Shown here piece after piece: positions 44,534 to 53,386 of a stretch of 64,000 nucleotides of DNA (position 1 is its first letter; each line of letters starts with the position of its first letter). Where the stretch lies: positions 1,178,001 to 1,242,000 of the forward strand of contig NZ_JQMW01000011.1 of assembly GCF_000744935.1 (NCBI RefSeq), written 5' to 3'. The position numbers and the translations under genes are program-made. The stretch is from Clostridium sp. KNHs214 (GTDB lineage: Bacteria > Bacillota > Clostridia > Clostridiales > Clostridiaceae). Below the pieces are notes generated by a model. The model had not been told where the DNA came from and did not search any database. It was given only the letters and a program-made list of their open reading frames with translations.

Positions 44534-45922
44534 TTAAATAACCTGAGAGTTTGTTTCTTTCCTAGTATATTCTACGTCAGGATTACTTTTTTTATACTCT
44601 AAGAATTCCTTTGTAACTTGTGGGAAGGAAAGATAAGACAATATGTCTTCTTCTCTAGTAGAAAGATTTTTTATTTCTTCTTTAGCTTTATCAAAAGCAG
44701 GTTCTAGAGTATCTGCAAATCGTCCTTCTATAGGCTGTTCATCTCCAAGAGCTTTTTTCATAACTTCAGGGTTTATTTCTCCTGGAGCTTTTCCATATTC
44801 ACCTTTACAATAAGCTTTAACTTCTTTTAGTATCATTTTGTATCTTTCACCAGTTAACACGTTAACTGTAGCTTGCGTACCAACCATTTGGCTCATAGGA
44901 GTTACAAGTGGTGGATAGCCTAAATCCTTTCTAACTGCTGGAACTTCTGCTAAAACAGCATCTAGCTTATCAAGAGAATTTTGGGCTTTTAGTTGAGATA
45001 TCATATTTGAAAGCATACCACCAGGGATTTGGTTAACTAATCCTTCTGGTCTTGGAGTTAATACTTTAGGATCTAATGTACCTTTACTTATAAATTCTTC
45101 TCTTACAGGTTTAAAGAAATTATTTATTTTAGTTAATTTATCCTTATTTAGACCAGTTTCAAAGCCAGCAGATTGTAAAGCATAGTGTAATGACTCTGTA
45201 GGTGGCTGCGCTGTTCCTCCAGCGAAGGATGATATAGCACAGTCTATTCCATCAACTCCAGCCTCAGCAGCTTTATAATAAGCCATTTCAGCAATGCCAT
45301 TAGTGCAGTGTGAGTGTAGGAATACTGGAATTTTAACAGTTTCTTTAATGCTCTTAACTAAATCATAAGCTATATTAGGCATTATAAGTCCTGCCATATC
45401 CTTTATACAAATAGAGTCAGCACCCATATTTTCAAGGCTCTTAGCTAGATTTGTGTAGTTTTCTATGTCGTGAATAGGACTTACAGTATAAACTATAGTA
45501 CCCTGTGCATGTGCTCCTTGTTTTTTAGTTTCATCCATGGCAACTTCTATGTTTCTATAGTCATTAAGTGCATCAAAAACTCTTATTATGTCCATGCCAT
45601 TGTAAACAGCCATTTTTATAAATCTTCTAACCACATCATCAGGATAGTGTTTGTATCCTAATATATTTTGACCCCTTAAAAGCATTTGAAGAGGAGTTTT
45701 TGTTGCTACTGATTTTATTTTCTTTAGTCTTTCCCAAGGATCTTCTTTTAAATATCTTAAACAGGAATCAAAAGTTGCTCCACCCCAGCACTCTAATGAA
45801 TAATATCCTGCATCGTCTAGGTCTCTTAAAATAGGTGCAAATTGATCAAATGACATTCTTGTAGCTATCAAAGATTGGTTTGCATCTCTTAAGACAGTTT
45901 CTGTTATGTTTATCCTTTTCAA
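44534..45922 (-). CDS. oadA: Oxaloacetate decarboxylase alpha / carboxyltransferase subunit without biotin domain
   Basis: 462 residues. HMGL-like TIM barrel with TVLRDANQSLIATRM, ECWGGATFD and the metal-binding HSHCTNG, followed by the PYC/OADA conserved domain (PGGMLSNMISQLK). It lacks the C-terminal biotinyl-carrier domain with the MKM motif, so it resembles the 5S subunit of transcarboxylase or a stand-alone carboxyltransferase. A biotin carrier must come from elsewhere. Neighbouring genes do not encode Oad beta or gamma. Confidence 0.88.
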   Translation of the reverse strand: MKRINITETVLRDANQSLIATRMSFDQFAPILRDLDDAGYYSLECWGGATFDSCLRYLKEDPWERLKKIKSVATKTPLQMLLRGQNILGYKHYPDDVVRRFIKMAVYNGMDIIRVFDALNDYRNIEVAMDETKKQGAHAQGTIVYTVSPIHDIENYTNLAKSLENMGADSICIKDMAGLIMPNIAYDLVKSIKETVKIPVFLHSHCTNGIAEMAYYKAAEAGVDGIDCAISSFAGGTAQPPTESLHYALQSAGFETGLNKDKLTKINNFFKPVREEFISKGTLDPKVLTPRPEGLVNQIPGGMLSNMISQLKAQNSLDKLDAVLAEVPAVRKDLGYPPLVTPMSQMVGTQATVNVLTGERYKMILKEVKAYCKGEYGKAPGEINPEVMKKALGDEQPIEGRFADTLEPAFDKAKEEIKNLSTREEDILSYLSFPQVTKEFLEYKKSNPDVEYTRKETNSQVI

Positions 45923-46126
45923 TTATAATCACCCCTAACCAAAAATTAACCTAATTTTATTTTAGCATAAAATAGGAAAAAAATCATTCATCACATGCAA
46001 CAAAAAAGTTATTTTTCAGAAAGGTTTGCAAATTGTTATTCTAAGAAAATGTCTTTGAAAATAAAGGATATTTAAACGTTTACTTAGTTAATGTGCAAAT
46101 TTTTTGTAAAAAAGCACAAATTCTAA

Positions 46127-46155
46127 TTGAACATTTACATATAAATGAATATAAT
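46127..46155 (+). promoter_or_regulatory. glmS promoter
   Basis: TTGAAC (46127-46132), 17 bp, TATAAT (46150-46155). Transcription would start near 46162, about 48 bases before the ribozyme cleavage site. Confidence 0.78.
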
Positions 46156-46209
46156 TATAGAGATAACATAAGGCTTTTAAATATTGAAATAGGAGGATAG
46201 AAAGTTAAA

Positions 46210-46600
46210 GCGCCAGAACTTAAGTTTCACTAGCTAGTTTAAAGTTCGACTAGCCAAATTAAAATTTGGAGTGAATAGAGGAAACTCGGACTGACGTCCG
46301 AGTAAGTTCCACTGACCAAATTAAAATTTGGAGTGAATAGAGGAAACTCGGACTGACGTCCGAGTAAGTTCCACTAGCCAAATTAAAATTTGGAGTGAAT
46401 AGAGGAAACTCGGACTGATGTCCGAGTAAGTTCCACTAGCCAAATTAAAATTTGGAGTGTCACTTAAGTTGACGAGGACGGGGAGTATCGAGATTTCGGC
46501 GGATGCCCTGCGGTACACACTACCGAGAGCTATTTATAGAACTAGAAAGTGATTTCTAGCACAAGATAAATGGCAGTGTAAAGGCCTTATTCTATTTTTA
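46210..46600 (+). ncRNA. glmS self-cleaving ribozyme with expanded P1
   Basis: The cleavage site is between A46209 and G46210. The 5' core GCGCCAGAACT is followed by P1 arm TTAAGT and its partner ACTTAAGTTGACGAGG at 46462-46477. ATCGAGATTTCGGCGGATGCCCTGCGGT forms the core (blocks ATCGAGA, TCGGCGG, TGCCCTGCGGT). P3/P4 follow to about 46600. It cleaves the glmS mRNA when glucosamine-6-phosphate is present. The P1 loop, usually a few bases, is about 235 bases here. Confidence 0.92.
46255..46459 (+). repeat. Three 62-bp tandem hairpin repeats inside the ribozyme P1 loop
   Basis: Units at 46255-46316, 46317-46378 and 46379-46440, plus a partial fourth (46441-46459). They differ at only a few positions (ACTGAC/ACTAGC at the junction, TGAC/TGAT in the loop). 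Each contains stem CTCGGAC/GTCCGAG and can extend it with GGAA/TTCC, GTG/CAC and AATTTGG/CCAAATT. Confidence 0.9.
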
Positions 46601-46636
46601 AAAATATAAATGGAATAAGAAAGGCGGAATTTAATA

Positions 46637-48466
46637 ATGTGCGGAATAGTAGGATATTTAGGCAAAAAACAAGCAACTACTGTATTAGTTGATGGATTAA
46701 GTAAATTGGAGTACAGGGGATATGACTCAGCAGGTGTTGCAGTAATAACTGAAGATGGAAGTATAGATGTAACTAAGTGTAAGGGAAGACTTGCAAACTT
46801 AGAAGGAAAGTTAGAAGAAACTCCAGTGCATGGAAATATAGGTATAGGACATACAAGATGGGCAACTCATGGAGAGCCATCTGATGTAAATTCACACCCT
46901 CACTCTAATGCAAAGGAAACTATAAGTGTTGTTCACAATGGTATAATAGAAAACTACATTCAGCTAAGAGAATGGTTAATTAAAGAAGGATATACTTTTA
47001 AATCGGAAACAGATACTGAAGTTATACCAAACCTTATAGATTACTATTACAATGGGGATTTAGTAGAAGCTGTAATGAATACTGTTAAAAAATTAGAAGG
47101 AAGTTATGCTTTAGGCGTAGTTAGTTCTAATGATCCAGGAAAACTAGTGGCAGTAAGAAAAGACAGCCCACTTATAGTAGGACTTGGAGATGGAGAATAT
47201 TTCATAGCATCAGACATACCAGCAGTATTAAACTATACAAGAGATGTTTATCTTTTAAATGATAAAGAATTCGTAGTGATGGATGAAAATGGCGTTACTT
47301 TATTGGATTTGGAAGGAAAAAAGGTAGAAAAAGAAGTATACCACGTAACTTGGGATGCAAATGCTGCTGAAAAAGGTGGATATGAGCATTTCATGGCTAA
47401 GGAAATACATGAACAGCCAAAGGTTATAAAAGATACTATGACATCAAGAGTTATGAAAAACGAAAAAATAAGACTTGATGATATAACTATAACAAAAGAG
47501 CAAATAAAGAACATAGATAAAATATATATAGTAGCATGTGGTACAGCTTATCACGCTGGATTAATAGGAAAAAATGCTATAGAAAAGTTAGCTAGAATAC
47601 CAGTAGAGGTAGATGTAGCTTCAGAATTTAGATACAGAGACCCTATTATAAACGAAAGAACTTTAATGATAGTGGTAAGTCAATCAGGAGAAACTGCAGA
47701 CACTCTTGCAGCTTTAAGAGAGGCTAAGAGACAAAATGCTAGAGTAATAGCAGTTACAAACGTTGTAGGTAGCTCTATTGCAAGAGAAGCAGACGACATA
47801 CTATATACATGGGCAGGACCTGAAATTGCTGTAGCATCTACTAAAGCCTACGTAACTCAGCTTATAGCAATGTATATTATAGCTCTATTCTTTGCAGAAA
47901 ACAAAGAGACTTTATCAAAAGAAGAAATAGAAAATATAAAAGAAGAAATGCTTCTTCTTCCAGAAAAAGCAGAAAAGCTTCTTGAAAATGAAGAAGACAT
48001 TAAAGCTTTTGCAGAAGCAAACTATATTTACAAAGACATGTTCTTCCTTGGAAGAGGCCTTGACTACGCAGTAGCTATGGAAGGTTCCTTAAAACTAAAA
48101 GAAATATCTTATATACATTCAGAAGCTTACGCAGCTGGAGAGCTTAAACATGGACCTATAGCCCTTATAGAAGATGGTACAGTAGTTGTAGCTTTAGCAA
48201 CTCAAGAAAGCTTATTTGAAAAAATGGTAAGTAATATAAAAGAAGTTAAAACAAGAGGCGCTAATGTTCTTGCCTTTGCTATGGAAGGTCATACTGAAAT
48301 AGAAAAGACTGTGTACTCAGTAAAATACATCCCTAGAACTATAGAACTTCTAGCACCAGTGCTTTCAGTTATACCACTACAACTTCTTTCATACTACACA
48401 GCTATAGCTAAGGGTTGCGACGTAGATAAGCCAAGAAATTTGGCTAAGTCAGTAACGGTGGAATAG
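46637..48466 (+). CDS. glmS: Glutamine-fructose-6-phosphate aminotransferase
   Basis: 609 residues. The nucleophile Cys2 is in MCGIVGYLG; the glutaminase domain (1-240) is followed by two SIS sugar-isomerase domains ending in PRNLAKSVTVE, the conserved C-terminus whose coding sequence is the TnsD target. It makes glucosamine-6-phosphate for cell-wall synthesis, and that product triggers the upstream ribozyme. Confidence 0.98.
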   Translation: MCGIVGYLGKKQATTVLVDGLSKLEYRGYDSAGVAVITEDGSIDVTKCKGRLANLEGKLEETPVHGNIGIGHTRWATHGEPSDVNSHPHSNAKETISVVHNGIIENYIQLREWLIKEGYTFKSETDTEVIPNLIDYYYNGDLVEAVMNTVKKLEGSYALGVVSSNDPGKLVAVRKDSPLIVGLGDGEYFIASDIPAVLNYTRDVYLLNDKEFVVMDENGVTLLDLEGKKVEKEVYHVTWDANAAEKGGYEHFMAKEIHEQPKVIKDTMTSRVMKNEKIRLDDITITKEQIKNIDKIYIVACGTAYHAGLIGKNAIEKLARIPVEVDVASEFRYRDPIINERTLMIVVSQSGETADTLAALREAKRQNARVIAVTNVVGSSIAREADDILYTWAGPEIAVASTKAYVTQLIAMYIIALFFAENKETLSKEEIENIKEEMLLLPEKAEKLLENEEDIKAFAEANYIYKDMFFLGRGLDYAVAMEGSLKLKEISYIHSEAYAAGELKHGPIALIEDGTVVVALATQESLFEKMVSNIKEVKTRGANVLAFAMEGHTEIEKTVYSVKYIPRTIELLAPVLSVIPLQLLSYYTAIAKGCDVDKPRNLAKSVTVE

Positions 48467-48485
48467 GAAAGATGTTGTGGCAAAT

Positions 48486-48490
48486 AAAGG
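48486..48490. other. attTn7: Insertion point of the Tn7-like element (attTn7)
   Basis: AAAGG directly precedes the element's TGT end and would be the 5-bp target copy on this side. It lies 20-24 bases past the glmS stop, the spacing used by Tn7. Confidence 0.65.
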
Positions 48491-48552
48491 TGTTGATTTA
48501 AAATAAAGTTACGACCTTTAAAAAAAAGTTGAATTAAAATAAGTAGGTAGCA

Positions 48553-48645
48553 CATACTATATTTATAAGTGTATAGTATGAATTTGTTAAATATTATTGA
48601 ATATAAAACTATACATTCTTATTTAAAGGGATGTATAGTTTTTGT
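48553..48645 (+). terminator. Two hairpins in the Tn7-like right end
   Basis: CATACTATA/TATAGTATG (48553-48580) and AAACTATACAT/ATGTATAGTTT followed by T residues (48606-48645). The second looks like an intrinsic terminator, placed to block glmS read-through into tnsA. Confidence 0.65.
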
Positions 48646-48661
48646 TTTAGAGGTGTATTAA

Positions 48662-49498
48662 ATGGCTAAAAGAAAGAGAATTTTAAATATAAATAAGATG
48701 ATTAAAGAGGGAAGAGGTCAGGGAAGAGGAGTAGAATACAAACCATGGATTAAAATTCAAGATGTACCGTCTTTAGGAAGAGCAACAAGACTTAAAGGAA
48801 TAAAAACAGGGAGACAGCATGAGTTTCTTTCAGATATGGAAACAAATTATTTTTATATTTTAGAGTATACTGAAAACGTTATCGATATTAGAGAGCAGTA
48901 TCATTTGTTACCGTTAGAGGACACTATTCTTATAGCTAATGAGCTAGGAATAGAACATCCTAAAAACCCTGAAACTGGTGAATTTATAGTGATGACTACA
49001 GATTTTTTTATTACTATGATGAAAGGTAAAGAGCCTTGTGAAGTTGCAAGAACAATAAAATCAAAAGATGATCTAATAAATAAAAGGATAATAGAAAAGT
49101 TTGAAATTGAAAGAGTATATTGGAAAAAACGGAATATAGATTGGGGCATAGTTACAGAAAATGAGATAAATAAGACTGTATCTCATAATATAAGCTTTAG
49201 TCATTCCTATAATGATATAAGAAACTTAGATTGTTTCTACGAAATAGGCGTAAATGAATTGCAAGATTTAATATATGAATTTATAAAAAGAATAATTGAT
49301 GTCAATAAAAAGATGAGAGAGATTTGCAATCAATTCGATAATGATATGGGCTTGATAAAGGGAAGTGGCTTGAGCATTTTTAAATATTTAATTATTAATA
49401 GGATTATAAAGATAGATTTAACAAAGAGAATAGATATTAACAGTAGGATACCAATTAGTATAGGGGAAGAAGCAATTAAGAAGGTGAATGTAATATGA
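48662..49498 (+). CDS. tnsA: TnsA endonuclease of the Tn7-like transposase
   Basis: 278 residues. The restriction-enzyme-like catalytic residues are visible: Glu60 (SDMETNYFYILEY), Asp114 (MTTDFFITM) and Lys133 (RTIKSK), matching the E-D-(Q)xK pattern of Tn7 TnsA. TnsA cuts the 5' ends of the element while TnsB cuts the 3' ends, giving cut-and-paste movement. Its stop overlaps the tnsB ATG by 4 bases. Confidence 0.93.
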   Translation: MAKRKRILNINKMIKEGRGQGRGVEYKPWIKIQDVPSLGRATRLKGIKTGRQHEFLSDMETNYFYILEYTENVIDIREQYHLLPLEDTILIANELGIEHPKNPETGEFIVMTTDFFITMMKGKEPCEVARTIKSKDDLINKRIIEKFEIERVYWKKRNIDWGIVTENEINKTVSHNISFSHSYNDIRNLDCFYEIGVNELQDLIYEFIKRIIDVNKKMREICNQFDNDMGLIKGSGLSIFKYLIINRIIKIDLTKRIDINSRIPISIGEEAIKKVNVI

Positions 49499-49992
49499 TA
49501 GCTGTTAATTCTGTATTTCAGTATATAGATGGGGAAAAAATTAGAATAATAGATATAATAGATATGTTTTTATATTTAGTAAACATAGATGCAGCCACAT
49601 CTATGCCCAAAAAAGAGTTAATTAAGACCATTGAAGAAGAGATTGATAGTGAAAAACTAATTCCAATTAAGGATCCCTTTGTAAAGATAGTTGATGAAAA
49701 TAAGCTATCAAAAGTGCAAATTTATAAAAGGGAGGAGGATTGGAATTTTATTTTAAAATTTTGGGATAAAAATAGGTATGAACTATTAGAAAAAAGAAGT
49801 AGAAATAAAACCTTTAAAGAGATATGTAATTTAAGTGGACTAGGTTTAACAAAAGTTAAAAAGGTATTTAGCAGGTATTGGCAGAGGGGAATGAATAAAA
49901 ATGCTTTGTTACCTGATTATATAAACTCTGGAGGAAAGGGAAAAAATAAAAAATTATCAAATAATAAGATTGGTAGACCTAAAAAAGGCTGA
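49495..49992 (+). CDS. tnsB: TnsB transposase, N-terminal part (frameshifted)
   Basis: 165 codons. They correspond to the N-terminal DNA-binding region of TnsB, with a helix-turn-helix-like block (KEICNLSGLGLTKVKKVFSRYWQRG) and a basic GRPKK linker. The frame ends at TGA just after a run of six A (49981-49986). With five A the reading frame would pass directly into the downstream frame (GRPKK-ADYYGE). Mutation, sequencing error or transcriptional slippage could explain this. Confidence 0.88.
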   Translation: MIAVNSVFQYIDGEKIRIIDIIDMFLYLVNIDAATSMPKKELIKTIEEEIDSEKLIPIKDPFVKIVDENKLSKVQIYKREEDWNFILKFWDKNRYELLEKRSRNKTFKEICNLSGLGLTKVKKVFSRYWQRGMNKNALLPDYINSGGKGKNKKLSNNKIGRPKKG

Positions 49993-51649
49993 TTATTATG
50001 GTGAAGTTATTCAAGGAATTAACATAACTGATGATATAAAGACTCATTTTGAAATTGCTATAAATAAGTATTATAGGAAAAAGAACAAGATGTCTTTAAA
50101 AGAAACATATAATTTAATGTTGAAAGATTTTTATTCAGATAGCTATATAGAAGATTATGAAGTTAAACATAGGATATGGGATAAGACAAGAATACCAACT
50201 TATGGTCAATTTTATTATTGGTTTAAAAAGTTAGAAGATCCTAAAAAGGATATTATTTTTAGGAAAAGTTCAAAAGAATTTGAATTGAAATATAGACCAA
50301 TATTGAGCAATTCTACATTAGAGACTAATGGTCCAGGTACAAGATTTCAAATAGATGCCACTATAGCGGATGTATATCTAGCAAGTTCTTTAAATAGAAA
50401 CAGAGTAATAGGAAGACCAGTTATATATGCAATTATAGATGCTTTTTCAAGGTTAATAACAGGAATATATGTAGGATTAGAAGGACCTTCTTGGATTGGA
50501 GCAATGATGGCTTTAGACAATATGATAACAGATAAAGTTGAGTTTTGCAGAAAATACAATATAGAAATATTAGAAGAACAATGGCCATCAAAGCATTTAC
50601 CAGAAATAATTATAGCTGATAGAGGAGAATTTGAAGGGTATTCAGTAGAAAATTTAATCAATAATTTAAATATAAAAATAGAAAATACATCCCCATATAG
50701 AGGTGATTTAAAAGGGATAGTCGAAAGAAATTTTAGAACAATTAATACTAAAATAAAACATAAAACGCCAGGTGCTATACAAAAGGAATTTAGGGAGAGA
50801 GGGGATAGAGATTATAGATTAGATGCAACTCTTAATTTAAATGAATTCACCATTATAATCATAAAAATGGTACTTTACCACAATAATCAGTTAATAGATA
50901 AGTATCCTATGGAAAAAGAAATGATTAAAGATGGAATAACACCAATACCTCTAAAACTTTGGAATTGGGGAATAGAAAATAAAAAAGGAAGATTAAGAGT
51001 TGTGAATCAAGAAAGATTTAGATTAAATATATTGCCAAAGGGCAAAGCAAGTGTATCAAGGGCGGGAATAAGATTTAAAAATTTATATTACGGTTCTAAA
51101 AAGGCTATAGAAGAACAATGGTTTATAAAAACAAACATTAGAAGCATAGAGATAGTATATGATCCACGAAATATGAATCAAATATATATTCCATATGACG
51201 ATGGAATAAATTATGAAAAATGCTATCTGCTAGATGGCAGTATGCAATATAAAGATTGCATACTAGAAGAAATTATATTTAATGAGGAACTATCATCAGA
51301 GTTAAAGGAACAGGAAAAAAATAAGCAAACTCAAATAAATATAGACTTAGATAAAGAAATAGAAGAGATAGTGAAAAAGGCTCAAAAAGAAAAGCAAAAA
51401 TCTATAAGTTATGATGAAAGTAAAAATAAAAAAATAAAAGGAATAAGAAACAATAGGACAGTTGAAAAAGAAGTAAATAGAATAGCTGAAGCTTTTGATT
51501 TAGGAGAAGAAAAAGGGGAAATTAAAGAAAAGGCCGAGATAATTCAGTTACCTACAGATAAAGAGAAACAGAGTTCTAAGGAACTTACGGGAAAGGCGAG
51601 GTTGATGGAAAAGTTAAGGAAGAAAAGAGATGAAGAGCGTGAAAAATAA
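49970..51649 (+). CDS. tnsB: TnsB transposase, catalytic part (frameshifted)
   Basis: The open frame covers the RNase H-fold DDE domain: Asp129 (FQIDATIADVYLAS), Asp217 (IIADRGEFEGY) and Glu252 (LKGIVERNF), numbered from the frame's first codon. C-terminal beta-barrel and a charged tail that contacts TnsC follow. Joined to the preceding frame it would give about 717 residues, close to Tn7 TnsB (702). No ribosome-binding site fits a separate start here. Confidence 0.9.
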   Translation: MVDLKKADYYGEVIQGINITDDIKTHFEIAINKYYRKKNKMSLKETYNLMLKDFYSDSYIEDYEVKHRIWDKTRIPTYGQFYYWFKKLEDPKKDIIFRKSSKEFELKYRPILSNSTLETNGPGTRFQIDATIADVYLASSLNRNRVIGRPVIYAIIDAFSRLITGIYVGLEGPSWIGAMMALDNMITDKVEFCRKYNIEILEEQWPSKHLPEIIIADRGEFEGYSVENLINNLNIKIENTSPYRGDLKGIVERNFRTINTKIKHKTPGAIQKEFRERGDRDYRLDATLNLNEFTIIIIKMVLYHNNQLIDKYPMEKEMIKDGITPIPLKLWNWGIENKKGRLRVVNQERFRLNILPKGKASVSRAGIRFKNLYYGSKKAIEEQWFIKTNIRSIEIVYDPRNMNQIYIPYDDGINYEKCYLLDGSMQYKDCILEEIIFNEELSSELKEQEKNKQTQINIDLDKEIEEIVKKAQKEKQKSISYDESKNKKIKGIRNNRTVEKEVNRIAEAFDLGEEKGEIKEKAEIIQLPTDKEKQSSKELTGKARLMEKLRKKRDEEREK

Positions 51650-53330
51650 TCAAAATATTATAATTCTCAAAGGCGATACAGAGAATGCAAATTACAAAAC
51701 TCAGAAAATAGAAGAATACTCTAATAATCCCTTTATAGAAGCATTGCCTAATATATTCACAGAAGATGATGTGATTGATAGATTTAGCGTTATATCAAGA
51801 ATAGATGAAAAGGACAGGAATATGGAGTCTAATCTAAGATATCACATAATAAAAAGAGCTAAAAACTTTGTTCAACCATTACCAGTTCATTTTACAGTGG
51901 AAAGAAGATTATCATCACTTATTAGAAGAGGATATTTGGCTAGAAATCCTATAAATAAAAGTTATTTTGAGAGGTTAAGGATATTAAATGGGCTTAGAGA
52001 TGAAGAAGTATACGATGATACCTTATTAGAAGAAAGAATGAGCAATATACGCTCTACTGCGGATAGTTTAGCTATAATAGGTATCTCAGGGATAGGAAAA
52101 ACCACAGCTATAGAAAGATTGCTGCTTATGTATCCTCAAATAATAAAACATGAAGAGTATAAAGGACAAAATTTTAGTAGAACACAAATAGTATGGCTTA
52201 AAATAGATTGTCCTTATGATGGAAGTTTATCTACACTATGCAAGAGCTTTTTCAAGGCAATAGATGATTTACTTACAACTAGATATTTAGAGAAATTTGG
52301 ATATGTAAATAGGGTAACATCTAGTATGATGTTACACATGACATCACTAGCCAGTATTTATGGCATAGGAGTGCTGGTTATAGATGAAATTCAACAATTA
52401 TTAAATTCTAAAAATGACATGGAGGAGATGCTTAACTTCTTTGTTACATTAAGTAATACGGTAGGTATACCAACAGTATTAATAGGTACGTCTAAAGCCC
52501 AAAGGATATTTAAAGGTAACTTTAGACAAGCCAGAAGAGCAGCAAGTGAAGGGGCTATAATGTGGGATAGAATGCCTAAGGAAAGTGAAGAATGGGGCTT
52601 CTTTTTAGAAACATTATGGGATTTTCAATGTTTAAAAGAAAATACAATATTAACAGATGAAATAAAAAATGCTTTTTATGATGAATGTCAAGGTATAACA
52701 GCAGTAGCGGTAAATTTATTTATACTTTCCCAAGAAAGAGCTTTAAGTGAAGGAAAAGAAAAAATAACAGTGAGTATTTTAAGAACTACAGCTAAAGAGG
52801 ATTTACATATGATTAAACCTATGATAAAAGCCCTTAGAAATAATAATATGTTAGAGGTTATGAAATATGAAGATATATCTATAAATTTAGATGATATATC
52901 AATTAATTATAAAAGAGATATTGAATTAATAGGAAAGTTAGAAGAATCATTTAAAGAGAGAAATAGCACTGTTGAACTTAAAAGAAGAAATACTGTAGAA
53001 AACCTAGTTATGGATTTATCGGCTATAGGAATATTTGAAGAGTTAGACAACATTGATATTAAAAATCTATGTGAGAAACTAGTAAAGAGCATACCTGTAA
53101 ATGAAGAATATAATTCAATAAAAGCTATGGCTATAAAGGCGACAATGGAGCTTAATGAAAAGAAAAAATTAAATAATAAGTTAAAAGAAAATCGGAAAAA
53201 TAAAAAACAAAATCAAGGGTTATTAGCTCTATTTGAAATAGCTAAAAAGAATAAAAAACATCCATATGAAGTTTTGAAAGAAGAAGGATATATAAAAGCT
53301 CCTATTGATGAATTTCTTATGGTCAAATAA
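51630..53330 (+). CDS. tnsC: TnsC AAA+ regulator
   Basis: 566 residues: Walker A GISGIGKT (151-158), Walker B VLVIDEIQQ (248-256), sensor region GTSKAQRI. TnsC forms ATP-bound filaments on target DNA marked by TnsD or TnsE and recruits TnsAB; it also gives target immunity. The C-terminal 150 residues are charged and helical. The start overlaps the tnsB end by 20 bases. Intact. Confidence 0.93.
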   Translation: MKSVKNNQNIIILKGDTENANYKTQKIEEYSNNPFIEALPNIFTEDDVIDRFSVISRIDEKDRNMESNLRYHIIKRAKNFVQPLPVHFTVERRLSSLIRRGYLARNPINKSYFERLRILNGLRDEEVYDDTLLEERMSNIRSTADSLAIIGISGIGKTTAIERLLLMYPQIIKHEEYKGQNFSRTQIVWLKIDCPYDGSLSTLCKSFFKAIDDLLTTRYLEKFGYVNRVTSSMMLHMTSLASIYGIGVLVIDEIQQLLNSKNDMEEMLNFFVTLSNTVGIPTVLIGTSKAQRIFKGNFRQARRAASEGAIMWDRMPKESEEWGFFLETLWDFQCLKENTILTDEIKNAFYDECQGITAVAVNLFILSQERALSEGKEKITVSILRTTAKEDLHMIKPMIKALRNNNMLEVMKYEDISINLDDISINYKRDIELIGKLEESFKERNSTVELKRRNTVENLVMDLSAIGIFEELDNIDIKNLCEKLVKSIPVNEEYNSIKAMAIKATMELNEKKKLNNKLKENRKNKKQNQGLLALFEIAKKNKKHPYEVLKEEGYIKAPIDEFLMVK

Positions 53331-53386
53331 TAAAATTAGTGGGGAATGGGCGGTTAAAAAATGTAATTATGAAGGAGATTTTATAA

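Noticed and set aside
46255-46459. The 62-bp repeats as a CRISPR-like array
   Set aside because: The repeats are contiguous without unique spacers, are too long, lie inside the ribozyme and have no cas genes nearby.
49981-49987. Programmed -1 ribosomal frameshift in tnsB
   Set aside because: Joining the frames needs a +1 change (or one A fewer), not -1, so the A-run heptamer does not serve as a -1 slippery site in this frame.
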